The notes under the pieces are model-generated. The model did no database searches. It was not told where the DNA came from and worked only from the letters and a program-made list of their open reading frames with translations. From contig BSBN01000297.1 of assembly GCA_027924645.1 (NCBI GenBank), positions 2,046,001 through 2,110,000 of the forward strand: 64,000 bases of DNA, written 5' to 3'. The DNA is from Cunninghamia lanceolata (taxonomy: Eukaryota; Streptophyta; Pinopsida; Cupressales; Cupressaceae). Below are positions 23,060 through 34,525 of the stretch, piece after piece; within the stretch, counting starts at the first letter, position 1; each line of letters starts with the position of its first letter. A program made the translations under genes and the position numbers.

Positions 23060-26000
23060 TTAAACTATACCTCAAACCCTAATCCCTCAACCCTAAACCC
23101 TAATCACTCAACCCTAAACCCTAATCCATTATCCCTAAAGCCTCAACCCTCAATGCTTAAAACTCAAATCCTAAACCTTATCCCTAAACCCTCAACCCTC
23201 GACACTATACCTTAAACCCTAATCCCTATCCCTAAACCTTAAACCCTATCCCTAAAGCCTCAACCCTCGACACTTAAACCTTAAATCCTAAACCCTATCC
23301 CTAAACCCTCAACCCTCGACACTATACCTCAAACCCTAATCCCTCAACCCTAAACCCTGATCCCTCAACCGTAAACCCTAATCCCTGAACCCTGAACCCT
23401 AATCCCTTATCCCTAAACCCTAAACCCTATCCCTAAAGCCTCAACCCTCAACCCTTAAACCTTAAATCCTAAACCCTATCCCTAAACCTTCAACCCTCAA
23501 CACTATACCTCAAACCCTAATCCCTCAACCCTAAACCCTAATCCATTATCTCTAAACCATAAACCCTATCCCTAAAGCCTCAACCATCAACACTTAAACC
23601 TTAAATCCTAAACCCTATCCCTAAACCCTCAACCCTCAACACTATGCCTTAAACCCTAATCCCTCAACCCTAAAGTTTTAAAGCCTCAACCCTTATCCAC
23701 CCCTCTCCTCCCCTATCTGCCTCACCTCATCTCTCCCCTATCTCTCAACCCTTAGCCATCTAAGTCTCTCTCTCTCTTATCCCTAAAGCCTCAACCCTCA
23801 ACCCTTAAACCTTAAATCCTAAACCCTATCCCTAAACCCTCAAGCCTCGACATTGTACCTTAAACCCTAATCCCTTATCCCTAAACCCTAAACCCTATCC
23901 CTAAAGCCTCAACCCTCAACCCTTAAACCTTAAATACTAAAACCTATCCCTAAACCCTCAACCCTCAACAATATACCTTAAACCCTAATCCCTCAACACT
24001 AAACCCTATCGCTAAAGCCTCAATCCTCAATCCTTAAATCTTAAACCCTATCCCTAAAGCCTCAATCCTCAATACTTAAATCCTAAACCCTATCCCTAAA
24101 CCCTCAACCCTCGACACTATACCTTAAACCCTAATCCCTTATCCCTATACCCTAAACCCTTATCCCTAAAGCCTCAACCCTCAACCCTTAAACCTAAATC
24201 CTAAACCCTATCCCTAAACCCTCAAGCCTCGACACTATACCTTAAACTCTAATCCCTTATCCCAAAACCCTAAAGCCTCAACCCTCAACCCTTAAACCTT
24301 AAATCCTAAAACCTATCCCTAAACCCTCAACCCTCGACACTATACCTTAAACCCTAAATCCTAAACCCTATCCCTAAAGCCTCAACCCTCAACCCTTAAA
24401 CCCTAAACCCTATCCCTAAACCTTCTACCCTCGACACTATACCTTAAACCCTAATCCCTTAACCCTCAGCCCTAAAGCCTCAACCCTCAACCCTTAAACC
24501 TTCAACCCTAAACCCTATCCCTAAACCCTCTACCCTTGACACTATGCCTTAAACCCTAATCCCTCAACCCTTAAACCATCAACCCTTAAACCCTTAATCC
24601 CTCAAACCTTAAACCCTTAAACCCTAAACTCTCAACCCCTAGATACCCTTAAACCCTTAAACCCTATACCCTATACATTTAACCTTGGACACTCAACCTT
24701 GAACATTATCCCTGAACCTTCAAACCTCTATCCTATACCCTATATCCTCAACCCTATACTTATGCCCTAAACCCTTAACCCTCATCCATATGCCTTATAC
24801 CCTCAACCTTAAACCCTAAACCCTATATCTTAGACACTCAACCTTGAACATTATCCCTAAACCTTGAACATTAATCCCTCAACCCTGAACCTTTAAACCT
24901 AAACCCTAATCCCTTATCCCTAAACTCTAAACCCTATCCCTAAACCCTCAACGCTCAACCCTCAACCTTAAACCTTAATATGTCAACCCTAAACCTTAAT
25001 CCCTCAACCCTAAACCCTAATCCCTTATCCATAAACCCTAAACCCTAATCCCTCAACCCTAAACCCTAAACACTATCCCTATTCCTAAACCCTCAACCCT
25101 CGACACTATACCTTAACCCTAATCCCTTATCCTTAAACCCTCAACCCTAAACCCTAATCCCTCAACCCTAAACCTTCAACCCTAAACCCTATCCTTAATC
25201 CCTCTGCCCTCAACACTCTACCTTAACCCTAATCCCTTGACCCTCAACCCTAATCCCTCAACCCTAAACGCTATTGGTAAAGCTTCAACCCTAAACCCTA
25301 ATCCCTCAAGGTCCTAAACCCTAATCCCTTATCCCTAAACTCTAAACCCTATCCCTAAAGCCTCAACCCTCAACCCTCAACCTTAAACCTTAATCTCTCA
25401 ACCCTAAACCTTAATCCCTCAACCCTCAACCCTAATCTATTATCCCTAAACCCTAAACCCCAATCCATCAACCCTAAACCCTAAACTCTATCCCTATTCC
25501 TAAACCCTCGACACTATACCTTAAACCCTAATCTCTTATCCTAAACCCTCAACCCTAAACCCTAATCACTCAACCCTAAACCCTATCCCTAATCCCTCTA
25601 CCCTCAACACTATACCTTAACCCTAATCCCTCAACCCTCAACCCTAATCCCTCAACCCTAAACCTTCAACCCTAAGCCCTATCCCTAATCCCTCTACCCT
25701 CAACACTCTACCTTAACCCTAATCCCTCGACCCTCAACCCTAATCCCTCAACCCTAAACGATATCCCTAAAGCCTAAAGCCTAAACCCTAATCCCTCAAG
25801 GTCCTAAACCCTAATCCCTTATCCCTAAACTCTAAACCCTATCCCTAAACCCTTAACCCTAATCCCTCAACTCTAAATGCTATCCGTAAATTCTCAACCC
25901 TAAACCCTAATCCCTCAAGGTCCTAAACCATAATCCCTTATCCCTAAACTCTAAACCCTATCCCTAAACCCTCAGCCCTCAACCTTAAACCTTAATCCCT

Positions 26001-26636
26001 CAACCCTAAACCTTAATCCCTCAACCCTCAACCCTAATCCCTCATCCCTAAACCCTAAACCCTAATCCCTCAACCCTAAACCCTAAACACTATCCCTATT
26101 CCTAAACCCTCAATCCTCGACACTATACCTTAAACCCTAATCCCTTATCCCTTATCCCTAAACCCTTAACCCTAAACCCTAATCTCTCAACCCTAAACCA
26201 TATCCTTAAACCCCCTACCCTCAACACTCTACCTTAACCCTAATCCCTCGACCCTCAACCCTAATCCCTCAACCCTAAATGCTATCCCTAAAGCCTCAAC
26301 CTTAAACCCTAATCCCTCAAGGTCCTAAACCCTAATCCATTATCCCTAAACTCTAAACCCTATCCCTAAACCCTCAACCCTAATCCCTCAACCCTAAACG
26401 CTATCCCTAAAGCCTCAACCCTAAACCCTAATCCCTCAAGGTCCTAAACCCTAATCCTTTATCCCTAAACTCTAAACCTTATCCCTAAACCCTCAACCCT
26501 CAACCCCTAACCCTAAACCTTAATCCCTCAACCCTCAACCCTAAATCCTAAACGCTATCCCTAATCCTAAACCCTCAACCCTCGACACTATACCTTAAAC
26601 CCTAATCCCTTATCCCTAAGCCCTCAACCCTAAACC
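23060..26636 (+). repeat. Interstitial telomere-like array, heptameric CCCTAAA/CCCTCAA with higher-order units
   Basis: About 3.6 kb of CCCTAAA, CCCTCAA, CCCTAAT and CCCTTAT units, mostly period 7, with the C-rich strand on plus as at 9230-10420. Irregular marker strings recur: CGACACTATACC or AACACTATACC (for example near 23315, 24110, 24225, 24335, 25510, 26590) and CAAGGTCCTAAACC (near 25305, 25795, 25915, 26305, 26430). Blocks of roughly 100-500 bp have therefore been amplified, in the manner of a satellite. A CT-rich patch interrupts it at about 23700-23775. The short plus-strand frame at its start is a by-product. Confidence 0.95.
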
Positions 26637-26790
26637 TTCAACATACATACATACATACATACAAACATGCATGCATATATACATACATACAAGCATGCAT
26701 ACATACATCCAACCATACATACATACATATAGGCATACATACATACATCAATACATACATACATACATACAAGTATACATACATACATGC
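26637..26790. repeat. (CATA)n microsatellite
   Basis: Runs of CATA with CATG and CAAG variants directly abut the end of the telomere-like array. Confidence 0.95.
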
Positions 26791-27378
26791 TTAATAACCT
26801 TGAACATAAAACATTCCAAGGGAGACATAACGCGAGCACATTATAACGCGCTTGCGTTATGTCAAACATGACAAACATCAGGCAAACTTTTGCGAAAAGG
26901 GAAAAAATGCAAAACAAAACATAACTCAAGCGCATTATAACGTGAGCACATTATATTTTGCTTTGGTAATACCAAGCCTTAGGATTGGGATTTTCTTTGG
27001 ATTTCCAACCCAAAGGCTTGGAGTGCCTTCCCAACGTCCAAAGACGTGTTTTTACATATTCTACAGGATTTCACATAATTTCATTCGTGCTAACCCTCAG
27101 ATTTGCACGTGTTTCAAGGTCGAACAAATCGAACACTTGGGTAATGTTAGGCTTTCTCTTATCTATTTAACGATGTAATTTTTTTAACATTTTGACAATG
27201 TTAAGCCTTTCATCTTTAATTTTTTTTGTTTGTGTCTGTTTATGGGCAAAAACCAGTGTTTGGTCTTTTTTTCATTGTAAATTAACCGTTCATTGAAATT
27301 TAAAAAAAATTACATTTTTAGAAACTAGACTCCATTATACACATATAAAAAAAATAATTTTCAATTAGTTTTCAAAAT
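26791..27378. other. Intergenic between telomere-like array and LINE
   Basis: No gene. 26826-26860 holds an inverted CATAACGC/GCGTTATG pair, and related CGCATTATAACG and GAGCACATTATA strings recur at 26930-26955. CpG dinucleotides are unusually frequent for this window. Confidence 0.4.
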
Positions 27379-27672
27379 TTATAGGGGTAATGGGAAAAAG
27401 ATGGCATTCGTGTGCTCTGCAAGCTGAGCTAGGGCGACCGTGCCCTAGCTCGTTCTCTGTGTGTTGCTTGCTTCTGCGTTGTGGGGGGGTTTTTTGAAGC
27501 TTTCGGGGTGGTGGTGGTGGGTTTTTTTTCTTTTCTGGAGGCCTTCTTGTTGCCGTTTGGGTGGCTTGTGGGTGGAAGGGTTTTGTTCCTTCCTTGGGGG
27601 TTTTGTCTTTTTCCATTTCTTGCAAACGTGTCCTGGGGGTTTGCATGCCTGCTGGGGTTCTTGTTTTTTGCT

Positions 27673-29103
27673 ATGCAGGGTGGGGAATCATCTGGGGCTA
27701 GCCCCAAATTGGATTTCCGATTAGCAGTTGGTTCGAAGCCTTCGGTGCATGGAGTGAATGTTTTTGATAATACATTGTTTTCTTCAGAGATGGAGATGAA
27801 TGATCTAGGATCGATTAGTGGTTCCCAAATAACGAAGATTAATGGGTGTTTGGAAAGATGCAAAGAGCGACCGAAGTTGACTATCCCAATGGAAATGCTT
27901 GCAGATGATATTGAATACTATTCAAGGCACTCTTTTTATTGCAAGTTCATGGGTTTAAGAGTCTCGCTGCAATTTTTGGAATCCTGGGCTCAGCGGACTT
28001 GGATGCCAGAGGGGGAGATGGAGATTAGGCTCCTTGCGAACAACTTTTTTATGGTCTCTTTTGACTGCATGGCAGATCGGAATAAGGTCTTCGAGGGCGG
28101 CCCCTATTTTTATAACCAGGTGGGTTTATTTATCAAGCCATGGCATGCTGGCTTCAACCCGACTGAGGCACTACCAAGTCGGATCCCAGTTTGGGTTTGG
28201 TTGCCGTGGTTTCCAGTTGAGTGTTGGCGGGATGACGTGTTGCATTTGGTGGCTTCAATGCTCGATAAACCTGTTGGGTCTTCACAACAGACGCAGTATA
28301 AAAAGGTAATGACTTTTGCTCGTATCTGTGTAGAAATTGATTTAAGCAAGCCACTGCCAGATTCTATTGAAGTGAGTGCTGGATCATATACTTGGGTGCA
28401 ACAGCTAGATTACGAAACCCTACCTTTTCGGTGTCGTCTTTGTCATGAATATGGTCACTTGCAGCGTAGGTTCCCTAGGGCTAAGCCTGTGGTGCCCCAA
28501 CCTTCCCAGCCTTCTCGTAATCCACCTAGGGCTGATAATGGTAAGGAGCCTATTCCGAGTGATGGTAATGGAGATGATGGCTATGTCCCTGTCAAGGCTC
28601 GCAATAGGAATTGGGGCCAGAAGCAGACCTTGAGGGAGAGGCAGGTTGATGAAACTTTTAATAGGTTTGAGGTGCTAGATGATCTCAGCCAGGGGGAAGT
28701 GAATCCGGGGTTGCTGAACTTGGATCAGGGAACTTTGGGTACAGGACAGGATGGGCCACCATTGGAGGCCATGCAGGTTGTGCAAGAGATTGGGGTTGGG
28801 CAGATGGATACGGATCAACAATTGAGTGTCCAGACTGAACAAGAATCTTCTATTGGAGCTCCAAAGAGTGGTGGAGGTGTTTCCCCATTGCCCCTGAAAG
28901 GAGGCAAGACTGTGGGGAAGAGCTCTTTGGCCTCCCCTCTTTTGGGTATTCAGCAAATTGAACTAAAGAAAGGGATTGGTGACAGGACTTCCAAGCTGGG
29001 AAGGAAGAAGGATATGGAGAAGATTATATTAACTGGGGAAACTTTGGTGGAGTCAGGGTCAGTCAAGACTCTGGATTCACATTTTTCATGCCCCCAGAAA
29101 TGA
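27673..29103 (+). CDS. LINE ORF1 protein (DUF4283, zinc-knuckle-like)
   Basis: An intact 476-aa frame from the ATG at 27673. An in-frame ATG at 27481 exists, but the extra 64 residues are hydrophobic and come from the T/G-rich leader, so I prefer the later start. Residues about 70-200 match the DUF4283 layout (KFMGLRVSLQFLESWA, then FEGGPYFYN, WVWLPWFPVECW). At about 254-267 comes CRLCHEYGHLQRRF, a CCHC knuckle whose last cysteine is Phe. The C-terminal half is polar and Gly/Glu/Gln-rich. The protein should bind the LINE transcript as a nucleic-acid chaperone, by family knowledge. Its stop overlaps the ORF2 start as ATGA (29100-29103), pointing to reinitiation or coupled translation of ORF2. 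Confidence 0.9.
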   Translation: MQGGESSGASPKLDFRLAVGSKPSVHGVNVFDNTLFSSEMEMNDLGSISGSQITKINGCLERCKERPKLTIPMEMLADDIEYYSRHSFYCKFMGLRVSLQFLESWAQRTWMPEGEMEIRLLANNFFMVSFDCMADRNKVFEGGPYFYNQVGLFIKPWHAGFNPTEALPSRIPVWVWLPWFPVECWRDDVLHLVASMLDKPVGSSQQTQYKKVMTFARICVEIDLSKPLPDSIEVSAGSYTWVQQLDYETLPFRCRLCHEYGHLQRRFPRAKPVVPQPSQPSRNPPRADNGKEPIPSDGNGDDGYVPVKARNRNWGQKQTLRERQVDETFNRFEVLDDLSQGEVNPGLLNLDQGTLGTGQDGPPLEAMQVVQEIGVGQMDTDQQLSVQTEQESSIGAPKSGGGVSPLPLKGGKTVGKSSLASPLLGIQQIELKKGIGDRTSKLGRKKDMEKIILTGETLVESGSVKTLDSHFSCPQK

Positions 29104-32100
29104 TTGTTCTCTCATGGAATGTAAGGGGCTTGAACAATGGCCCTCGACAAAAAGCTGTTCATGATTTGGTTAGGAATCATTCTCCGGATGTTCTTTTTCT
29201 TCAGGAGACTAAATTATCTGTAGATAATATGTTGGCCATGGCTCCTAAGTTGTGGAAATATGGTGAATGCCAGTGTATGGGGGCTCTTGGTGCTTCTGGA
29301 GGGGTGGCTTGTTTTTGGAACCCTCGGAAGATTTTCCCTCTCTGGTGGATGTCCTCTAGATCCTCTATATCCCTAGTCGCCTCTTGGTATGAGACTGGTG
29401 AGTGTATTCTCCTCTCTAATGTGTATGCTCCTGTTGAGTTTCTGGGTAAACAACTTCTATGGTCCCATCTTCATTTTGTTCGTAGCTTAGCTCCTTACCA
29501 TCCGTGGGTTATGGCTGGCGATTTTAATGCTATTGTGGAGTTGTCTGAGAAAAGAGGTGGTATTCCTAGGTTGGAGCCTTCTGCTCTGTTATTCAGAGAT
29601 AGCATTTCTGAATTAAGTCTTATTGATGTTCTGCCAAGTAATGGTTGCTTCACTTGGAATAATAGGAGAATTGGTGAGAGTTGTGTTGCTGAGAGACTTG
29701 ATCGATTCTTGGTTTCCTGTTATTGGGTTGGAGACTTATGGTCCACTCGATCTGAAATTCTTGATTGGAGAGGCTCTGATCATTGGCCTATTAAGCTTAG
29801 CATTATCTCTGCTCGGGGGCCTCGTTCTCCCTCATTCAAGTTTCAAATTATGTGGTTACGGGTTCCTACTCTTCATGAACTTGTGGCTGAGTGGTGGCGG
29901 ATTGGTAGACCAACTTTTGGTACGGCAATGTACACATTCTCCAAGCTTCTTCAATTTGTCAAATATCAGCTTAAAAGGTGGAATCGGCGATGTTTTGGTA
30001 ATATCTTTCATGCTAAGGTTGCTACCCAGGAGGAGTTGAATAATATTACGCGGTTGATTCGTGAGAATGGGGCATCTGAGGATCTTCTAAGGGAGGAGGC
30101 TAAGACTTTGAAAGTGGTTGAGGAATTTGAATTGCGGGAAGAAATCTATTGGAAGCAAAAGGCCCGGGTTGAATGGTTGCAGGAAGGTGATAAAAACACC
30201 GCCTTCTTCTTCAATTCTGTGAAGGACAGGAGGCATGGTAATTCCATTCCTTTTTTGGTGAATGACAGGGGTGAACGTCTTGCCTCGTTTCAGGAAATCT
30301 CTGCTGAGGCATCTCAGTATTTTGCTACTTTATTTAGGGAGGATTCTCGAGGGGGCTCTGTTGAGGAAGCACATGTTCTTTCTTGTATTCCTCAGTTGGT
30401 CTCCAGGGAGGCGAACGAGTATCTGATGAAAGATATCTCTCTTGATGAGCTGGAGGGGATTGTGTTTCAGATGAAGAAGGGTAAAGCTCCTGGTCTCGAT
30501 GGTTTCCCGATTGAATTTTTTTAGGAATTCTGGGATATCATAAAGTTGGATCTTCTGGCGGTTGTCCTTGAGTCCCAGAGGAATAAGCAGATGCTTCGTG
30601 CTCTTAATTCCACCTTCCTTGCTCTCATACCCAAGTGTGAAGGGGCTGATAGGTTATCTCAATTCCGTCCTATCTCTCTTTGCAATGTGGCTTACAAAAT
30701 CATTTCTAAGTTATTGGCTGAGAGATTGAAGAAGTGGCTTAAAGTGCTAATTTCAGAGGAACAGAGTGGATTTGTGGCGGGTCGATAGATTCTTGATGGG
30801 GTTGTCATTGCTACAGAGACCATCCACTCCATGGACAACTCCCACGAGAAGGCTATGTTCATTAAGCTGGATATGGCTAAGGCTTATGACAGGGTTAGAT
30901 GGTCTTTTTTGTAGAAGATCCTTGTTTCTTTTGGTTTTGGTAAGGAGTGGATCCAATGGGTCATGAGCTGTGTCACGTCTGTTTCCTTCTCAGTTTTGAT
31001 AAATGGAGATCATTCTGAACTTTTTGGTGCTTCAAGGGGCTTGCGCCAAGGGGATCCTCTTTCTCTGTATCTTTTTCTACTTCTTGTGGAAGGCCTTGGA
31101 CGTTTGTTGAAAAGAAGGGTGGAGCTTGGCACCATTCAGGGTTGGCGATGGGGTGGAGACTTGCCTCCGCAATCTCATTTACAGTTTGTTGATGATACTA
31201 CCTTGATGGGAATGGCTACTGTTAGGGAAGCTACTAACTTGAGGCAGGTGTTGGACATATATCTTGTTGCTTCAGGACAATTGATTAATGAGGAGAAGTC
31301 ATCCATATTCTTCTTCAATACGTCGACCCCCATTCAGAGAAGAATTGCTAATATCTTGAGGTTTCAGATAGGGGTTCTCCCTTTGACGTATCTGGGTTTC
31401 CCAATTTCTGTTCGCCATCTTCCCAAGGGTTCTTGGCAGAATATTATTGATAAGCTCCGTGCAAAAGTTAATCATTGGACCCACAGATGGTTGTCTTTTG
31501 CGGGGCGGGTTCAGCTTCTCAAGTCGGTGGTGCAGGCTCTTCCTACCTACCGATGTATGCTTCAGGTGGCTCCAATGGGTTTTCTGAGGGAGTTGGATTC
31601 TCTTGCGAGGTAGTTCTTATGGGCGGGAAGTTTGTCATCCTCCAAGTGGAGCCTGGTCAGGTGGGATGTTGTGTGCAGCCCAAAGCAATTTGGTGGTCTT
31701 GGTCTTCGACAGTCTGCGTTATCTGGAGTGGCTATGGCTGCTAAACTTTTTTGGAGATGGTGTGTGGAACTAGATCAGCCGTGGGCCAGGATATTATCTC
31801 ATAAGTATTTCCCGGGGATTCCACGGTAGGATCTCCCTCGTTATCCTCTTGAGGGGAAAGGTTCAGTGATTTGGAATACTCTTCAGAAGGGTGCAAAGCT
31901 TATCAAGGAAGGTTTATTTTGGATTTGTAGACGGGGAACTGAAGCTCTCTTCTGGTCAGATTCTTGGGATGGATTCCCTCCACTTACTTCTCAGTTCCCC
32001 AACCTTCTTCCTTTGTGCCAAAGATTTCTCGAGGCTGGCTGGGCTAGGGTGAGTGACTTCAAGTCTGTTGCTTCTTTTGGTCAGTTGGAGGTAGCTCATT

Positions 32101-33405
32101 GGAAGGATCCCGCAGTGTGGCCAGATTTGGGACTTGCGGAAGATAGTGCTGAGCTTCACAAGATTCTTCATAGTAGGAGTTGTAGTTCTCTTCTGGAAGA
32201 GGATATTCTTGCTTGGACCCATAATCCTAAGGGGGTTTACTCTGTTGCCTCTGGTTATCAGATGTTATTGGCTCAGAAGCTAACTGGGGTAGAGGTTCAT
32301 TGGTGGAAAAGGGTGTGGAATAAACTCTCGTGGCCTAAATGCAATTGCTTTGTTTGGACTTTGGCTTGGAATAGGTGTTTGACCTGGGATAACATTCGTA
32401 AACGGGGATTTCAAGGACCTTCAATTTGTGTTTTGTGTGGGGGAGCTGAAGAGGATTCTTCGCATTTGTTCTTCCGGTGCCCCTTTGTTGTGCAGCTTTG
32501 GCATTTGTGGTGGGAGGTATGGAAGCTTCCTTGTATTCATGCGAGCTCTTTGGTTGAATTCTGGGATAGTACGGGAAGACCTCCTTCTATGGCTTCCTTT
32601 TTGCAGGAAGTTTGGTTCGTGGGTCCTACCTTTCTGCTTTGGCAGATTTGGCTGGAGCGGAACCGCCAAATTTTTCGTGATCAGAAGTTGGTGGGTTGGC
32701 AAGTTTGGCTGCGTATGCTAGGAATGGTGCAGGAGTCAGTTTCAGCTAAATGTGATTTAGTTTTTTCCCTTGGAGAGAGGTGATGATGAGTTGGTGGCCA
32801 GACTGGGTCTTCAAGAAATTCTTTCTTCTTTTGGCAGTTCCAGGAACTGTAGGCATGGGAAAAAGAGGGTTCAACGGGTTGGAAGGTAGTTACCTCCTCC
32901 CAATGGATTTTTAAAGATCAATACTGATGGTTCTTCTAGGGGCAATCCTGGGCCTGCTGGAATTGGTGGAGTTGGTAGGGACTCAGCTGGGTCGGTGATT
33001 TTTCTGTTCTCTATACATGAGGGGGTGAAGACTGTTAACTTCATGGAGGGCCTAGCAATTCTACATGCTATTGAGAGGGCCCTTGCTTTGGGTTGGAGAA
33101 AAGTTATATGTGAAGCTGATTCACAGATTTTGATTAATCTCTTGAATGAGCGAAAGATATCCGATATTAATTGGCAGTTGGCTTCGGTGGTTCAGCGGAT
33201 TCTTCAGGTTAGTTCTCGGTTGGAGGAGGCATTCTTTGTTCACATCCCGAGGGAGTGGAATCGAGCTGCCGACTGCTTGGCCAAGTGGGCCTCTGAGCAT
33301 GATAGTGGTTGGAAAGTTGAGGAATGGGATCAGGTTAACCCTGAGCTGCATCTGGATTTAGACCGGTTCTTGGAGGAGGATAGGAGGATACATGAGGATA
33401 GTTGA
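29100..33405 (+). pseudogene. LINE ORF2: endonuclease, reverse transcriptase, RNase H (broken)
   Basis: Start at the ATG at 29100 (overlapping the ORF1 stop) or 29088, same frame. The apurinic-type endonuclease shows SWNVRGLN, QETKL, GDFNAI and SDHWP. The RT follows: KAPGLDGFP, PISLCN, LDMAKAYDRV, RGLRQGDPLS and the catalytic FVDD. Then come a YLGFP thumb region, the Cys/His zf-RVT region (CVLCGGAEEDSSHLFFRC) and RNase H (INTDGSSRGNPGPAG ... EADSQ ... WNRAAD). Stops: TAG at 30522, 30786, 30912, 31611, 31827 and, after a frameshift near 32770-32785, TAG at 32887. Most motifs are intact, so decay is recent or slow. In life the protein nicks DNA and primes reverse transcription at the target. 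The final frame, with RNase H, ends at 33405. Confidence 0.93.
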
Positions 33406-33513
33406 TGTTGTTTATGCTGTGGGGTTTTCGCCTTATTTTTTGGGGCTGGGTCCCTTGGTTATTATTGTAATGCTCTTTTTTTATTTCTATTAAAGTTTTT
33501 ACCCCTTTGTTTT

Positions 33514-33524
33514 AAAAAAAAAAT
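33514..33524 (+). other. LINE poly-A tail
   Basis: Eleven A residues stand directly before the right target-site duplication TTATAGGGGTAA. Confidence 0.9.
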
Positions 33525-33981
33525 TATAGGGGTAACACAGCCACAATTCTATTTTTTAGGATGTGTCCATTTTGAAAATTAGTAAAAAATCAATTATTCA
33601 TTAAAAAATTATCAGAAAAATCGGGCATAAACTACATGTTAGATAATTTCTCACCGAAGCAATTTTAAAAATACAAAAAAAAAGTTAACCTTTTGAGGGA
33701 GCCACAAAACATGCTATGTTATGTTTTTTTGACAGAAACAACACTAATTTCTGTGGCTCCCTCTTTTGAACCCCTTAATCTATACTATTTAAAAAAAAAA
33801 GTAGTTTAGAAAGTAGACTCGGAGCACTACGAACATTGTTTTTGTTGCATCTTAAAATTTTAAGTGTAACTATGCTCAATTTCTCATTGAAGGTGAGCAT
33901 TTCCTGATTTCAAAAAAAAAAAAAAAAAGGTGGCCACTTAAGACCCCTTTTTGCCCCCCCATCTTCTTGCACTTATTCAAT

Positions 33982-34088
33982 GAGAAGAATATAATGGGTC
34001 TTGTAAAAAGAGAGAAATGTTTGCCATTTAAGGAGGTGAGAGTAAAGTAAATGTAACATTTGCATTATTCAAACTTAGTTATGGAAAA
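33982..34088 (+). repeat. Dispersed 107-bp repeat, copy 2
   Basis: Direct-orientation match to 21053-21159, some 12.9 kb away. Confidence 0.9.
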
Positions 34089-34110
34089 TAATTACATGAG
34101 CTTGCTAAAA

Positions 34111-34525
34111 GGATTGAGGCCATTACTTTGGAAGCAATTAATCTATCTCCTATGGGTTGAATTTGTATGAAGAATTTTTCCATATTATGATTATTGTATC
34201 ACTAGTATAGATATTTTAGGAGTTATTTTATTTTACTTTTAGAACTATTTATTTGATTTAATTTGATTTCTTGTTTTGTTTTATATTTATATGTTTTCTT
34301 TATATATCTATTAATATTGGCTATAGATTTAATGGATTGAAGCCATTACTTTAGAAGCAATTAATCTATTTCTTATGGGTTGAATTTGTAAGAAGAATTT
34401 TTTCTATATTATGATTATTGTATAACTAGCTAGTATAGCTATCTTAGGAGTTATTTTATTTAACTATTTATTTAATTTGATTTGATTTCTTGTTTTGTTT
34501 TATATTTATATGTTTTTTTAATATT
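34111..34525. repeat. Tandem duplication, period about 223 bp
   Basis: GGATTGAGGCCATTACTTTG at 34111 and GGATTGAAGCCATTACTTTA at 34334 begin two similar copies, each ending in GTTTTATATTTATATGTTTT. Confidence 0.9.

Larger units (their letters stand above)
27391..33524 (+). mobile_element. Full-length L1-type LINE with target-site duplication and poly-A
   Basis: A 6134-bp non-LTR retrotransposon is bounded by TTATAGGGGTAA at 27379-27390 and 33525-33536 and ends in an 11-A tail (33514-33524). Order: about 280 bp of T/G-rich 5' leader, ORF1, then ORF2 with endonuclease, RT, zf-RVT-like and RNase H regions, then a short 3' UTR. ORF1 is uninterrupted. ORF2 carries several stops and one frameshift, so it cannot be autonomous now. 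The exact TSD and homogeneous tail suggest moderate age. It differs from the LINE at 35428-49342, which has a different ORF1 and an extra 3' coding segment. Confidence 0.95.

Noticed and set aside
23060..26790. CRISPR-like array
   Set aside because: No constant repeat/spacer alternation; units are telomere-type heptamers in plant nuclear DNA.
27481..27672. N-terminal membrane extension of LINE ORF1
   Set aside because: Hydrophobicity reflects T/G-rich leader DNA; the ATG at 27673 begins the normal polar ORF1 start.
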